DNA of 64,000 nucleotides. It comes from Bacillus sp. SM2101. Its GTDB lineage: Bacteria > Bacillota > Bacilli > Bacillales > SM2101. The stretch lies in contig NZ_JAEUFG010000008.1 in the NCBI RefSeq assembly GCF_018588585.1, positions 1 through 64,000 on the forward strand, in the 5' to 3' direction. The notes under the pieces are model-generated. The model saw nothing but the letters and a program-made list of their open reading frames with translations, was not told the DNA's origin and did no database searches. Position 1 is the first letter of the stretch. Every line of letters begins with the position of its first letter. Below, in pieces: positions 25,651-35,115 of this stretch. Position numbers and translations under genes: made by a program.

Positions 25651-27060
25651 ATGATGGGGGAAAAACAACAAGTTGAGCAAATTATTAATGCAATAGGTGG
25701 GAAAGAAAACATTGAGGCAGCAACACATTGTGTTACAAGATTAAGGTTTGCGTTAAGAGATGATGATATCGTAGATAAGGAAGCTTTAGAAAAAATAGAA
25801 ATTGTAAAAGGTACTTTTCTTGCGAATGGTCAATTCCAAGTTGTTATCGGTCAAGGTTTAGTAGATAAAATATATAAACAACTCGTAGAAATGGCCGAAA
25901 TAGGTAGTTCAACTAAAGAAGAGATTAAAACAGTTGCCGAAAAGAAATTAAACCCAATTCAACGAATGATTAAAACGTTAGCAGATATTTTCATACCTAT
26001 TTTACCTGCCATCGTTACCGCGGGGTTATTAATGGGGATTAATAATATTCTAACTGGTCCAGGTATTTTTTATGATGAGAAATCTTTAATAGACGTTCAT
26101 ACACAATGGAAAGATATTGCTGATATTATAAATTTAATTGCTAATACTGCGTTCGTTTTTTTACCTGGTCTAATTGGTTGGTCAGCTGTAAAACGTTTTG
26201 GTGGAAGTCCGTTACTCGGTATAGTGCTCGGCCTAATGCTTGTTCATCCCGGTTTACTTAATGCATGGGCTTATGGAGATGCGTTAGCAAATAACGAAGT
26301 TCCTTACTGGAATTTATTCGGTTTAGACGTAGCAAAAATAGGATATCAGGGTCAAGTGTTACCTGTATTAATAGCATCATTTGTATTAGCCAAGATTGAG
26401 CTGTTTTTAAATAAGAGGATAGCGGATGCTTTCAAACTTTTATTAGTTGCACCAATTACTTTATTAGTCACTGGGTTTTTATCATTTATTATTATTGGTC
26501 CAATTACTTTCGCAATTGGGAATGGTATTACAGATGGGTTAGTATTGGTTTTTGATAAATTTGCAGCATTAGGTGGATTATTATACGGTGGACTTTACGC
26601 ATTACTAGTAGTAACAGGGATGCACCATACTTTCTTAGCAGTAGATATACAACTGATAGGTAGTACTGGTGGAACATTCTTATGGCCAATTCTTGCTTTA
26701 TCGAATATTGCTCAAGGGTCTGCAGCGTTTGCTATGATGGTAGTATCAAAAGATGAAAAACTAAAAGGGTTATCACTTACATCAGGGATCTCAGCATTTT
26801 TAGGAATTACAGAACCAGCTATGTTTGGTGTTAATATTCGGTTTAAATACCCGTTTCTTTTTGCAATACTTGGTTCAGCAATAGCAGGTTTATTTATTAC
26901 AATAAATGCTGTTCAAGCTTTCTCTATAGGTGTAGGAGGTCTTCCAGGATTTTTATCAATTGTACCTGATAAGTGGATATCATTTTTTATAGGTATGGCA
27001 ATCGTATTAGTAGTCCCGTTTGTATTAACAATAGTATACGGTAAACTAAAGAAAAGCTAA
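25651..27060 (+). CDS. treP: PTS trehalose transporter subunit IIBC
   Basis: Imports trehalose and phosphorylates it to trehalose-6-phosphate. It has 469 residues from the ATG at 25651, right after GGAGGG. The IIB domain comes first (VEQIINAIGGKENIEAATHC, with the phosphocysteine in THCVTRLRF). The IIC domain follows with about ten membrane segments, including VVTGMHHTFLAVD and LGITEPAMFGVN. No IIA domain is present, so a IIA from another PTS must supply phosphate, as known for treP in Bacillus. It is first in a treP-treA-treR operon. Confidence 0.95.
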   Translation: MMGEKQQVEQIINAIGGKENIEAATHCVTRLRFALRDDDIVDKEALEKIEIVKGTFLANGQFQVVIGQGLVDKIYKQLVEMAEIGSSTKEEIKTVAEKKLNPIQRMIKTLADIFIPILPAIVTAGLLMGINNILTGPGIFYDEKSLIDVHTQWKDIADIINLIANTAFVFLPGLIGWSAVKRFGGSPLLGIVLGLMLVHPGLLNAWAYGDALANNEVPYWNLFGLDVAKIGYQGQVLPVLIASFVLAKIELFLNKRIADAFKLLLVAPITLLVTGFLSFIIIGPITFAIGNGITDGLVLVFDKFAALGGLLYGGLYALLVVTGMHHTFLAVDIQLIGSTGGTFLWPILALSNIAQGSAAFAMMVVSKDEKLKGLSLTSGISAFLGITEPAMFGVNIRFKYPFLFAILGSAIAGLFITINAVQAFSIGVGGLPGFLSIVPDKWISFFIGMAIVLVVPFVLTIVYGKLKKS

Positions 27061-27232
27061 TTAAGATGTTCAAGTACACATGAGATTGTTTAAAATAGAC
27101 GGCGTCTATCTTCCACTTGATTGAAAGGTTACAGGTCGGATATAAAATCCTTATAACTCATTTTTTAACTTCATTTGATATAGCCGTGTTTACTAAAATA
27201 TTCTTTTTAGTGAATTTATCCTAAACGATGAT

Positions 27233-27274
27233 TGAGCGCAGAAAAAGCAAAGCTTTTTCTGCGATGCTCATTTT
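27233..27274 (+). terminator. Hairpin in the treP-treA gap
   Basis: TGAGC-GCAGAAAAAGC pairs with GCTTTTTCTGC-GATGCTCA around AAA, followed by TTTTG. It may attenuate transcription into treA or end treP transcripts. The rest of the 385-bp gap shows no gene. Confidence 0.75.
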
Positions 27275-27445
27275 GTGTAGTTATTGAGCTCAGTGGTAGA
27301 TTTTATAAAGAGAATATAAGTAATTATAAGGTCAGGATATGTATGACTAGGAATTAGTAGGTAAATGAAACGATGAAATGGTCATCAATACAATCGATGA
27401 TTAATGCATCCAAGATTACTCAACAAAAGGATAGGTGGTAACAAA

Positions 27446-29131
27446 ATGAAAGACCCTTGGTGGAAGAGATCTGTAGTATATCAAATTTATCCAAAAAGCT
27501 TCAAAGATACAACTGGAAACGGTGTAGGTGATTTACAGGGAATCATTTCTAAGCTTGATTATTTAACTGAACTTGGTGTAGACATCATATGGCTAACACC
27601 TATATACAAATCCCCACAGCGAGATAATGGTTATGATATTAGTGATTATTTTAGTATTCATGAGGAATATGGAACGATGGCTGACTTTGACTTATTATTA
27701 ACTGAAGCACACAAGAGAAATATGAAGGTTATTATGGATATTGTTGTAAATCATACATCGACTGAGCATGCTTGGTTTAAACAGTCACGTGAAAGTATGA
27801 AAAATAAATATCGTGATTTTTATATATGGCATGATGATATGGGAAAGGAACCAAATAATTGGAAATCAAAGTTTGGTAACTCAGCCTGGGAACTTGATGA
27901 TCAAACAGGTCAATACTATTTACACTTGTTCGACATTACACAAGCAGATTTAAACTGGGAAAATGAACAAGTTCGCGAACATGTATATAAGATGATGCAT
28001 TTTTGGTTTAAAAAAGGAGTTGACGGCTTTCGTTTAGATGTCATTAATCTTATTTCTAAAGATCAGCAATTTCCTAATGATGACATAACCAGATCAGGTG
28101 CTACAGGGGACGGAAGGAAGTTTTATACCGATGGTCCACGTGTTCATGAGTTTATACATGAGATGAATAGACAAGTGTTTTCAAAGTACGATAGTATGAC
28201 AGTCGGCGAGATGTCATCAACAACGATTGACCACTGTATTAAATATACAAATCCAAACAGACAGGAACTTGATATGACCTTTAATTTTCATCATTTAAAG
28301 GTTGATTATCCAAATGGAGAGAAATGGGAGGTTGCAAATTTTAACTTTTTGCAACTAAAACAAATTTTGTCCACATGGCAGAGTGAAATGATCAAAGGTG
28401 GTGGCTGGAATGCTTTGTTTTGGTGTAATCATGACCAGCCAAGAATTGTATCAAGATTTGGTAATGATCAAAGGTACCATAAGGAATCTGCTAAAATGCT
28501 AGCAACAACGATTCATATGATGCAAGGGACACCTTATATATATCAAGGAGAAGAAATTGGAATGACAAATCCTAACTTTGATCGCATAGAGGATTACCGT
28601 GACGTAGAGTCGTTGAATATGTACGAGATTAAAAAGAAGGAAGGAATGAAAGAGAACGAAATAATCAACATTTTAAAACAAAAATCTAGAGATAACTCAA
28701 GAACACCTATACAATGGGATAATAGCAAAAATGCTGGCTTTTCAGAAGGAACACCTTGGATTAATGTTTCTGCTAATTATAAACATATAAATGCAGTTCA
28801 AGCTCTACGTGATAACAATTCTGTCTTCTATCATTATAAAAAACTAATTTCATTAAGGAAAAAGTATGACATCATCACATATGGGGATTTTCAACTAATT
28901 TTAGAAGATCATCCGTATATTTTCGCGTATGTGAGAAGTTTTAAGAATGAAAAATTGTTAGTGATAAATAATTTTTATGCTAAAGAAGCTCCTTTTCTTT
29001 TACCTGAAACGGTCGAAATAAATGGCTATTCTAACAGTATATTATTATCAAATTATGATGGTTCACCAATGAACATTAATAATATCGAACTAAGGCCGTA
29101 TGAATCGATTATTTATCACTTGACAAAATGA
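27446..29131 (+). CDS. treA: Alpha,alpha-phosphotrehalase (trehalose-6-phosphate hydrolase, GH13)
   Basis: Cleaves trehalose-6-phosphate to glucose and glucose-6-phosphate in the cytoplasm. It has 561 residues from the ATG at 27446 (AGGTGG upstream). GH13 regions are clear: DIVVNHTS, nucleophile Asp in GFRLDVINLISK, acid Glu in TVGEMSS, and WCNHDQPR. WWKRSVVYQIYPKSFKD opens the TreC/TreA and oligo-1,6-glucosidase group; neighbours treP and treR decide the assignment. Confidence 0.95.
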   Translation: MKDPWWKRSVVYQIYPKSFKDTTGNGVGDLQGIISKLDYLTELGVDIIWLTPIYKSPQRDNGYDISDYFSIHEEYGTMADFDLLLTEAHKRNMKVIMDIVVNHTSTEHAWFKQSRESMKNKYRDFYIWHDDMGKEPNNWKSKFGNSAWELDDQTGQYYLHLFDITQADLNWENEQVREHVYKMMHFWFKKGVDGFRLDVINLISKDQQFPNDDITRSGATGDGRKFYTDGPRVHEFIHEMNRQVFSKYDSMTVGEMSSTTIDHCIKYTNPNRQELDMTFNFHHLKVDYPNGEKWEVANFNFLQLKQILSTWQSEMIKGGGWNALFWCNHDQPRIVSRFGNDQRYHKESAKMLATTIHMMQGTPYIYQGEEIGMTNPNFDRIEDYRDVESLNMYEIKKKEGMKENEIINILKQKSRDNSRTPIQWDNSKNAGFSEGTPWINVSANYKHINAVQALRDNNSVFYHYKKLISLRKKYDIITYGDFQLILEDHPYIFAYVRSFKNEKLLVINNFYAKEAPFLLPETVEINGYSNSILLSNYDGSPMNINNIELRPYESIIYHLTK

Positions 29132-29157
29132 TGATACAATAAATTTGGTGATTTAAT

Positions 29158-29874
29158 ATGAGACAAAACAAATATAATGCAATATATAACGATATTACAG
29201 GAAAGATTCAACGTGGAGAAATAGAACCGAATACAAAGTTACCATCTGAACATGATTTAGCAAAAAATTATGATACATCAAGAGAAACGATTAGAAAAGC
29301 CTTGAATTTGTTATCGTTAAACGGCTATATTCAAAAAGTGAAGGGTAAAGGGTCTATCGTGTTGGATTTACGAAAGCTTCAATTCCCGGTATCAGAGCTA
29401 GTAAGCTTTAAAGAAATTGCTCAAAAGATGGAAGGGCAATTAGCAACACATGTTCATGAGGTCTTTTTAAGTGAACCTAACCTTTATATTCAAGATCAAT
29501 TGAATATATCATCAACTGAAAAAGTATGGGAAGTCGTGCGAGTTAGGGAAATCAATGAAGAGAGAATTATTTTGGATAAAGATTATTTTATTCAGAAAAT
29601 CGTACCGACATTAACGAAGCAAATTTGTAAGAATTCTATCTATGAATATTTAGAGAAAGAATTGAATTACAAAATAAGCTTTGCAAAGAAAGAAATTACA
29701 GTTGAAGAGGCAACGGAGGAAGATAAGCATCACTTAGATTTAAATGGTGATCGACACATTGTTGTAGTCAAAAATTATGTATATTTAGATGATGCTAAGT
29801 TATTTCAATATACAGAATCTAGACATCGAATGGATAAGTTCAAATTTGTAGATTTTGCTAGAAGAGGTCAATAA
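29158..29874 (+). CDS. treR: Trehalose operon repressor, GntR family
   Basis: 238 residues. The N-terminal GntR winged helix has LPSEHDLAKNYDTSRETIRKAL (positions about 25-46), and the C-terminal UTRA effector domain runs from about residue 80 to the end. It represses treP through the TTGTATATACAA sites and is released by trehalose-6-phosphate. It is last in the operon, 26 bases after treA. GGTGATTTAAT precedes the ATG. Confidence 0.95.
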   Translation: MRQNKYNAIYNDITGKIQRGEIEPNTKLPSEHDLAKNYDTSRETIRKALNLLSLNGYIQKVKGKGSIVLDLRKLQFPVSELVSFKEIAQKMEGQLATHVHEVFLSEPNLYIQDQLNISSTEKVWEVVRVREINEERIILDKDYFIQKIVPTLTKQICKNSIYEYLEKELNYKISFAKKEITVEEATEEDKHHLDLNGDRHIVVVKNYVYLDDAKLFQYTESRHRMDKFKFVDFARRGQ

Positions 29875-29944
29875 GAAAGTTCTTTTTATGAGACCCATTC
29901 ATTGTAGTTCTGACCGAGTTAGACTCAGTATTTAGGTGTTATCT

Positions 29945-29982
29945 AGGCATGAGCGGTAATAAACCGACCTCATGCCTTTTCT
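29945..29982 (+). terminator. Intrinsic terminator after treR
   Basis: AGGCATGAGCGG pairs with CCGACCTCATGCCT (small bulge), followed by TTTT. The remaining bases to 30237 show no gene. Confidence 0.8.
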
Positions 29983-30237
29983 TTTTGTGAAGAAAAACTG
30001 CTCACTTAATTATTGTGAAAATTGTACTATACATGAACCCTAATTCTTCATTAGGTGGAGTATAGTCTCCTGCTGACTTTCTTACGTGAAGACGAAGTTT
30101 ACATGATATATAATAGGAAATTCAGCTAAGTTAATCATGCAATGCTTATACCCATGATAAACATGTATTTTACATAAGAAAGAGAACCTTTAGTACAAGT
30201 AATTACTATTATATTGAAAAAGGGGGAGGTTAATTTT

Positions 30238-30636
30238 GTGTTTATAAGACCTAGTAAAGGTAAAATTATTTCCGGTTTTCGGACAAAGCGTAGGCCAAAT
30301 CATCACGGTATTGACATTTCTCAATCGGGTAAAACCGAGATTTTAGCAGTTGCTAATGGGAAGGTTAGTCGTTCGTATACATCAAAAAGCTATGGAGAAG
30401 TCATTTTTGTTGTTCATCATATTAATGGTCAAACGTGGGAGACAGTATATTCACATCTAGAACTAGGGACAAGAAAGGTAAAGGTGAATAAACTAGTAAA
30501 ACAAGGTCAATTATTAGGATATATGGGTGAAACGGGTTATGCTTCAAGGCAGCATCTTCATTTTGAACTTCACAAAGGTCGATGGAATATTAATAAAACC
30601 AATGCTGTTAACCCGTTGGATTTTATAGAAAGTTGA
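30238..30636 (+). CDS. M23 family metallopeptidase (LytM-like), no signal peptide
   Basis: 132 residues from the GTG at 30238, 8 bases after GGGGGAGG. The whole protein is one peptidase M23 domain: zinc ligands in HHGIDIS (HxxxD) and in QHLHFEL (HxH). Such enzymes cut peptidoglycan cross-links. There is no leader or membrane anchor, which is unusual and suggests an intracellular, spore-associated or non-classical role. It converges with the membrane protein gene at 30763. Confidence 0.88.
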   Translation: MFIRPSKGKIISGFRTKRRPNHHGIDISQSGKTEILAVANGKVSRSYTSKSYGEVIFVVHHINGQTWETVYSHLELGTRKVKVNKLVKQGQLLGYMGETGYASRQHLHFELHKGRWNINKTNAVNPLDFIES

Positions 30637-30710
30637 TCTATCATATTTTATTCTAGTAGACTAAAAGTTACGCTAACATTGTAGACGGAGATCGTTATTT
30701 TTTAAGATAC

Positions 30711-30736
30711 AAAAAAACTGTCGACTTAGTCGACAG
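30711..30736 (-). terminator. Terminator of the leftward membrane protein gene
   Basis: CTGTCGAC-TTA-GTCGACAG is a perfect 8-bp stem. On the minus strand it is followed by seven T. Confidence 0.9.
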
Positions 30737-30762
30737 CCTTGAGCTTGTAGTTATCTATTTCT

Positions 30763-31839
30763 TCATGATTTAGTAGAATTTTCATTTCCAAGGTATTGAG
30801 CAAGTTGGTCATAAAAATCCTGAGGATGATCGACATTCAAAATGATTCTGCTAACATTTTTTTTCATACCATATAGAAGCTTTACTTGCTGAGGTTCGTT
30901 TAATAAAATCTCAAACGAAGGTTTTTCTTTTATAAAATCGATCGCTCTTGCATCAAATAACGTATTTAGTTCTTTATTTGATATCTGTTCTGGACCATCA
31001 TAATGCTTAAACTCTTTAATTTTATCAAGTGGTACATCCATACGTTTAGAAAACCCTACGGTTAATAACAAGCTTTGTTTAGTTAATAAAAAAGGAGACA
31101 ATCGAGTTGCCTGTATTTCAGCTAAGATAAACAGAACACTGTAAATGTTTAAAATAAGAAGAATATAGGCTACGACTTCATTCCATTGATGTAAAAAGTA
31201 ATGGAGGCCAATTGATTCTATCACAATCGCATGAATGATCATAATATTACAGGCAATCATACTAGTCTTATGGTGGTACGTAAATCTCAACTCAGACGGG
31301 TTCGTAAATTTCTTTCGCCATGAAAAGAATGCATAATAAAACATACTAATATCTGTAAGTAGAATTTGTACTATACGATTTCCAGGTAAATGTTGTTCAG
31401 CTGTTTGCTTAATATTATGCTGGAAATAGGTACTATTTGAATGGTTAGATTTATAGTCTTTAATGATAATCTTCATTTTTGAGACGATTTTAAATAAAAT
31501 ATACAGTTCTAGTAATACAAAAGTTGCTTCGCAAAAAATCACAAAATAGTTTACAAAGGGAAATTCTTTAAAATAATTATTAGGAACAATTAAGTATGCC
31601 ACACCGTAACTGAGAAGAATAACTAAACCTATATATTTGATGGAAAAACGCTTTCGAATAATGAAAAGGTAAGTTAACAAAGGAATGACTAAAATAAAAT
31701 CAAGTAATGAACCTATAATTGCAGCGTCGGGAATTGGTTCTAATGATGGAAGGTTGTATAAAGTGAAATTCGCAATTAAAATAATACTAATTAACAGCAA
31801 GAACAAAATATAGTTATGTTTTTTGATCACATTTGTCAT
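30763..31839 (-). CDS. Polytopic membrane protein of unknown function
   Basis: 358 residues from the ATG at 31839, preceded by AGAGGTGG. I count about seven hydrophobic segments: four in the first ~110 residues (YILFLLLISIILIANFTL, LLDFILVIPLLTYLFII, YIGLVILLSYGVAYLIV, FVIFCEATFVLLELYILF) and more between about 185 and 265. A cytoplasmic tail of ~90 residues has a PH-like strand pattern (LTVGFSKRMDVPLDKIKEF). I do not recognise a family. Confidence 0.75.
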   Translation of the reverse strand: MTNVIKKHNYILFLLLISIILIANFTLYNLPSLEPIPDAAIIGSLLDFILVIPLLTYLFIIRKRFSIKYIGLVILLSYGVAYLIVPNNYFKEFPFVNYFVIFCEATFVLLELYILFKIVSKMKIIIKDYKSNHSNSTYFQHNIKQTAEQHLPGNRIVQILLTDISMFYYAFFSWRKKFTNPSELRFTYHHKTSMIACNIMIIHAIVIESIGLHYFLHQWNEVVAYILLILNIYSVLFILAEIQATRLSPFLLTKQSLLLTVGFSKRMDVPLDKIKEFKHYDGPEQISNKELNTLFDARAIDFIKEKPSFEILLNEPQQVKLLYGMKKNVSRIILNVDHPQDFYDQLAQYLGNENSTKS

Positions 31840-32163
31840 ATTAAACCACCTCTGCCACCCATTATATAACATATTTCATAAATTTTCACTATTACCAATC
31901 TTGTTATATTCTATACTAATTTGAGGGTGAAAAAATCCAACTGATAGATTATATCTCTGCTATAATAGAATTATCATGCATTCACCTAATATGTAATTAA
32001 TTTTGACTACTACTTTCTAGCTAATTATTGAGGAGTATTTGTATATTTTGTGAGGTTCTTTTACATAACACTTACATTTAAGAAAGTGATATGTAGAAAA
32101 TACGCTCCGAACGTTAGTTATATGCGAATATACGTTTTATTGCGAAAAAGCAACAGGGTGGGC

Positions 32164-32295
32164 ATGATAGGCGGTGTTTTAATCATCGCTTATTTTATAT
32201 CGTACAATTTTATTCTTACATTGCATGTGCTAGATTTACTAAAGGCTAAATCATTTCGAATGATCATCGTATATACTGTTGAAAAAGGTGAGTAG
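32164..32295 (+). CDS. Possible small single-pass membrane protein upstream of the kinase
   Basis: 43 residues from the ATG at 32164. GGVLIIAYFISYNFILTLHV is one membrane helix and a short basic tail follows. The stop (32293-32295) directly abuts the kinase ATG, implying coupling if translated. AGGGTGGG lies upstream but is close to the start, and the frame extends further upstream without another good start. Coding status is doubtful. Confidence 0.3.
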   Translation: MIGGVLIIAYFISYNFILTLHVLDLLKAKSFRMIIVYTVEKGE

Positions 32296-33606
32296 ATGCA
32301 TTCAAGATTAATTGTAAATAAGCGACTTGTATTGGCATACTTTATTGGTGGTATAGTTTGGATTTTTTTTATAGATGATATTCTGATTCTTCTTAACATA
32401 ATGCATGATCCTTACGCATTAAAACTAGTAGAAACTATTATTTTTATAGTGGTTTCATCATATTTATTATATAGTTTCATAAAACAAACTGAATATTGTA
32501 AGAAGGCTGAAGAGGATGAAAACCAATTATCCTTATTAATCAATTCCATGCCAGATTTCGTTTGTTTTAAAGATGGTGAAGGACGTTGGTTGAAGGTAAA
32601 TGATTTCGGTCGGGACCTTTACCACTTAAATGAGGTTAATTATATTGGGAAAACAGATGCAGATTTAGGGGTAATTAATCCCTTTTTTAAAGAAGCGTTC
32701 GATGAGTGTTTGAAATCAGACAACGATACATGGAAGCAAGCGAAGATAACAAGAGCAGATGAATCATTTATATTACCTAATGAAGAGACAAAAACTTTCG
32801 ATGTGATAAAAGTCCCATTGTTTTATGATAGTGGAGAAAGAAAAGGACTCGTCATTATTGGTAGAGATATTACACAACAAAAACTTACTGAAGCGATGCT
32901 ATTGAAAAAAGAGAAATTGTCGGTAATCGGTGAAATGGCGGCTGGAATAGCTCATGAAATTAGAAATCCACTAACAGGTGTTAAAGGGTTTCTACAGTTA
33001 ATGGGAGAAAATAATACTGCTTCAAAAGATCATCTTTCGATCATCATGTCAGAGATGGATAGAATTAACCACATTGTTAGTGAACTGTTAGTACTATCTA
33101 AGCCACAGCCTAAAAAATATAATCCATTTTTATTAAGTGAATCGCTATCATATGTTTGTAATATTACATCACATGAAGCGAAGGAGAAAGGTATCATCAT
33201 AGATTTTGGCAATGATTCATATGACCCAACAGTATTCGGTGATAGAAATCAACTAATCCAAGTTTTTATAAATATCATTAAAAATTCTATAGATGCTATG
33301 CCTAGAGGGGGAAGGATCGATATTAGTGTAAACAATATTGATCAAAAGTTTGTTAAGGTCATAGTAGTAGATGATGGCATAGGAATACCGAAAGAAAGAC
33401 TCAATAAAATAGGAGAGCCATTCTTCACCTTGAAAGAAAAAGGGATGGGCTTAGGGTTAACGATCAGTAATAAAATCATAAATGAACACAAAGGAACAAT
33501 CAATATTGAAAGTGTTGTTACAGTTGGTACTACCGTTAGTATCACGTTACCGGTATACAATGATCATGTTGATCATGTTCCCGAAGCTTACAAATCTAGT
33601 AATTAA
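32296..33606 (+). CDS. PAS-domain sensor histidine kinase (sporulation kinase-like)
   Basis: 436 residues. Two N-terminal membrane segments (about 10-32 and 41-62) are followed by a PAS domain (LINSMPDFVCFKDGEGRWL ... VIIGRDITQQK). The HisKA domain carries phospho-accepting His220 in GIAHEIRNPLTGVKGF. The HATPase domain has N, G1 and G2 boxes (IIKNSIDAM, VVDDGIGIP, GMGLGLTIS). The H-box style resembles KinB/KinE-type kinases feeding Spo0F. No response regulator is adjacent, consistent with an orphan phosphorelay kinase. Confidence 0.9.
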   Translation: MHSRLIVNKRLVLAYFIGGIVWIFFIDDILILLNIMHDPYALKLVETIIFIVVSSYLLYSFIKQTEYCKKAEEDENQLSLLINSMPDFVCFKDGEGRWLKVNDFGRDLYHLNEVNYIGKTDADLGVINPFFKEAFDECLKSDNDTWKQAKITRADESFILPNEETKTFDVIKVPLFYDSGERKGLVIIGRDITQQKLTEAMLLKKEKLSVIGEMAAGIAHEIRNPLTGVKGFLQLMGENNTASKDHLSIIMSEMDRINHIVSELLVLSKPQPKKYNPFLLSESLSYVCNITSHEAKEKGIIIDFGNDSYDPTVFGDRNQLIQVFINIIKNSIDAMPRGGRIDISVNNIDQKFVKVIVVDDGIGIPKERLNKIGEPFFTLKEKGMGLGLTISNKIINEHKGTINIESVVTVGTTVSITLPVYNDHVDHVPEAYKSSN

Positions 33607-33744
33607 TAGAATGTTTTATTCTTTCTACTAATACAATTAATTTCTGTTTATACATAGGACTTGACATATGACCTAGTAAATAATATGATGTTAATTTCAA
33701 CGAAATGTTTTTACCTAAATTATCAATAAGTAAGGTGTGAATAT

Positions 33745-34548
33745 ATGGAGTGGAAAAATCTTTATAGAGGGTTCCTTATGGGGACAAGCGATCTTATTCC
33801 TGGAGTAAGTGCTGGAACAATAGCAGTCATTTTAGGCATATACAACAGATTGATACAAGCGATTAATAGTTTTTTTAGCAAAGATTGGAAAAAACAACTA
33901 GGCTTTTTAATTCCTTTAGGCGTAGGGGTTTTATCAGCTATATTTCTTTTAAGTCATTTAATAGATGTACTATTGGAGGAATACCCCCAACCGACTAACT
34001 TTTTCTTTCTAGGGTTAATTATCGGTATACTACCGTTTTTGTACATAAAAGCAGATATAAAAAATACATTTACTAGTAAACACTATATCTTATTAGTAAT
34101 TGCCTTTCTAGCCATTGCTTCTCTATCTTTGTTTAATCAAAAAACTGTAGTTTTGGAGACAATAGGTGCTACACAATTATTAGTTTTATTTTTTTCTGGT
34201 TTTTTAGCAAGTATGGCAATGGTGTTACCAGGTGTAAGCGGCTCTTTTGTATTGTTGCTCATCGGTATGTATGAACTTATTCTACATGAAGTTTCAGAGT
34301 TTAATTTCATCGTCATTGGTGCTGTTGGAGCGGGCGTATTATCTGGTATCGTCCTTATGAGCAGATTGTTAAAGTATCTTCTTACTTCATATCCAATAAT
34401 GATGTATGCAGCTATTATTGGAATGGTGGCTGGATCAACCTTTGTTATTTACCCAGGAATTGACGGACAAATTATTATTAGTATAGTGACGCTTACTGTT
34501 GGGTTTGCCACAGCAGTTATTTTAGGGAGAATCGAAAACAAAAACTAA
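33745..34548 (+). CDS. DUF368 family membrane protein (polyprenyl-phosphate transporter PopT-like)
   Basis: 267 residues with about eight membrane segments. The family signature GTSDLIPGVSAGTIAVILGIY (positions about 13-33, broken here as GTSDLIPGVSAG then TIAVILGIY) and the second inverted half MVLPGVSGSFVLLLIGMY are both present. DUF368 proteins recycle undecaprenyl phosphate across the membrane for cell-wall synthesis. It is monocistronic with a strong terminator. Confidence 0.9.
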   Translation: MEWKNLYRGFLMGTSDLIPGVSAGTIAVILGIYNRLIQAINSFFSKDWKKQLGFLIPLGVGVLSAIFLLSHLIDVLLEEYPQPTNFFFLGLIIGILPFLYIKADIKNTFTSKHYILLVIAFLAIASLSLFNQKTVVLETIGATQLLVLFFSGFLASMAMVLPGVSGSFVLLLIGMYELILHEVSEFNFIVIGAVGAGVLSGIVLMSRLLKYLLTSYPIMMYAAIIGMVAGSTFVIYPGIDGQIIISIVTLTVGFATAVILGRIENKN

Positions 34549-34556
34549 CGAAAGAA

Positions 34557-34602
34557 AAAATCCCACCACTTAGTGATTCATATCACTATGGTGGGATTTA
34601 TT
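34557..34602 (+). terminator. Intrinsic terminator after the DUF368 gene
   Basis: AAAATCCCACCA...GTGAT pairs with ATCAC...TGGTGGGATTTA; the stem is interrupted by a small internal loop. Confidence 0.85.
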
Positions 34603-34660
34603 TTGATCTATAATGAGAATAGTTATCAATCAACCTATCTATAACTAGGAGGCAATGAAA

Positions 34661-34969
34661 ATGGAAATAAAAAATATATCTGATTTTACAAATGACAATA
34701 AAGTGCTAAAAAAAGTGGTCTATCGGACAGACTACTCTACAACAGTATTGGTAAAGCTAGCACCTGGGGGAGAAGTAGCAGAGCATAATCACCCTAAGCA
34801 TGACATTTTTGTGCAGGTGGTCGGAGGTGAAGTGAAGTTTGTGGTAAACGGTGAAGAACATGAACTGTCAAAGGATCACTTACTAAGATTAGAGGGTCAT
34901 GAAAAGGTTAGTCTTCAAAATAACACTGAAGCTGATGCAACAGTTTATATAATACTTTCTAAACAATAA
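34661..34969 (+). CDS. Small cupin-domain protein
   Basis: 102 residues from the ATG at 34661, 7 bases after AGGAGGC. A single cupin barrel: motif 1 GGEVAEHNHPKHDIFVQVVGG with metal ligands His-His and a later acidic position, and motif 2 LRLEGHEKVSLQN. Such proteins bind a metal or small ligand; the function is not deducible. It is a lone gene between terminators. Confidence 0.8.
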   Translation: MEIKNISDFTNDNKVLKKVVYRTDYSTTVLVKLAPGGEVAEHNHPKHDIFVQVVGGEVKFVVNGEEHELSKDHLLRLEGHEKVSLQNNTEADATVYIILSKQ

Positions 34970-35041
34970 TGAGGATAGAGTATAATGGGAGTCTTTCTTC
35001 ATAACTTTTATGCGTTAATTGACATATAGTAGTAGCTTATA

Positions 35042-35085
35042 ATAAGATTCACTGATCCTTCTTTACTGGGAACAGTGAATCTTTT
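35042..35085. terminator. Bidirectional terminator
   Basis: AAGATTCACTG pairs with CAGTGAATCTT, followed by TTT on the plus strand. It lies between the cupin gene and the convergent ligase gene. Confidence 0.75.
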
Positions 35086-35115
35086 ATGTACGTTAACGAA
35101 TCTATTATTTATACA

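Noticed and set aside
32050-32163. Extended 81-residue frame upstream of the sensor kinase
   Set aside because: The first 38 codons have no suitable ribosome binding site and unusual composition; only the last 43 codons are kept as a weak candidate.
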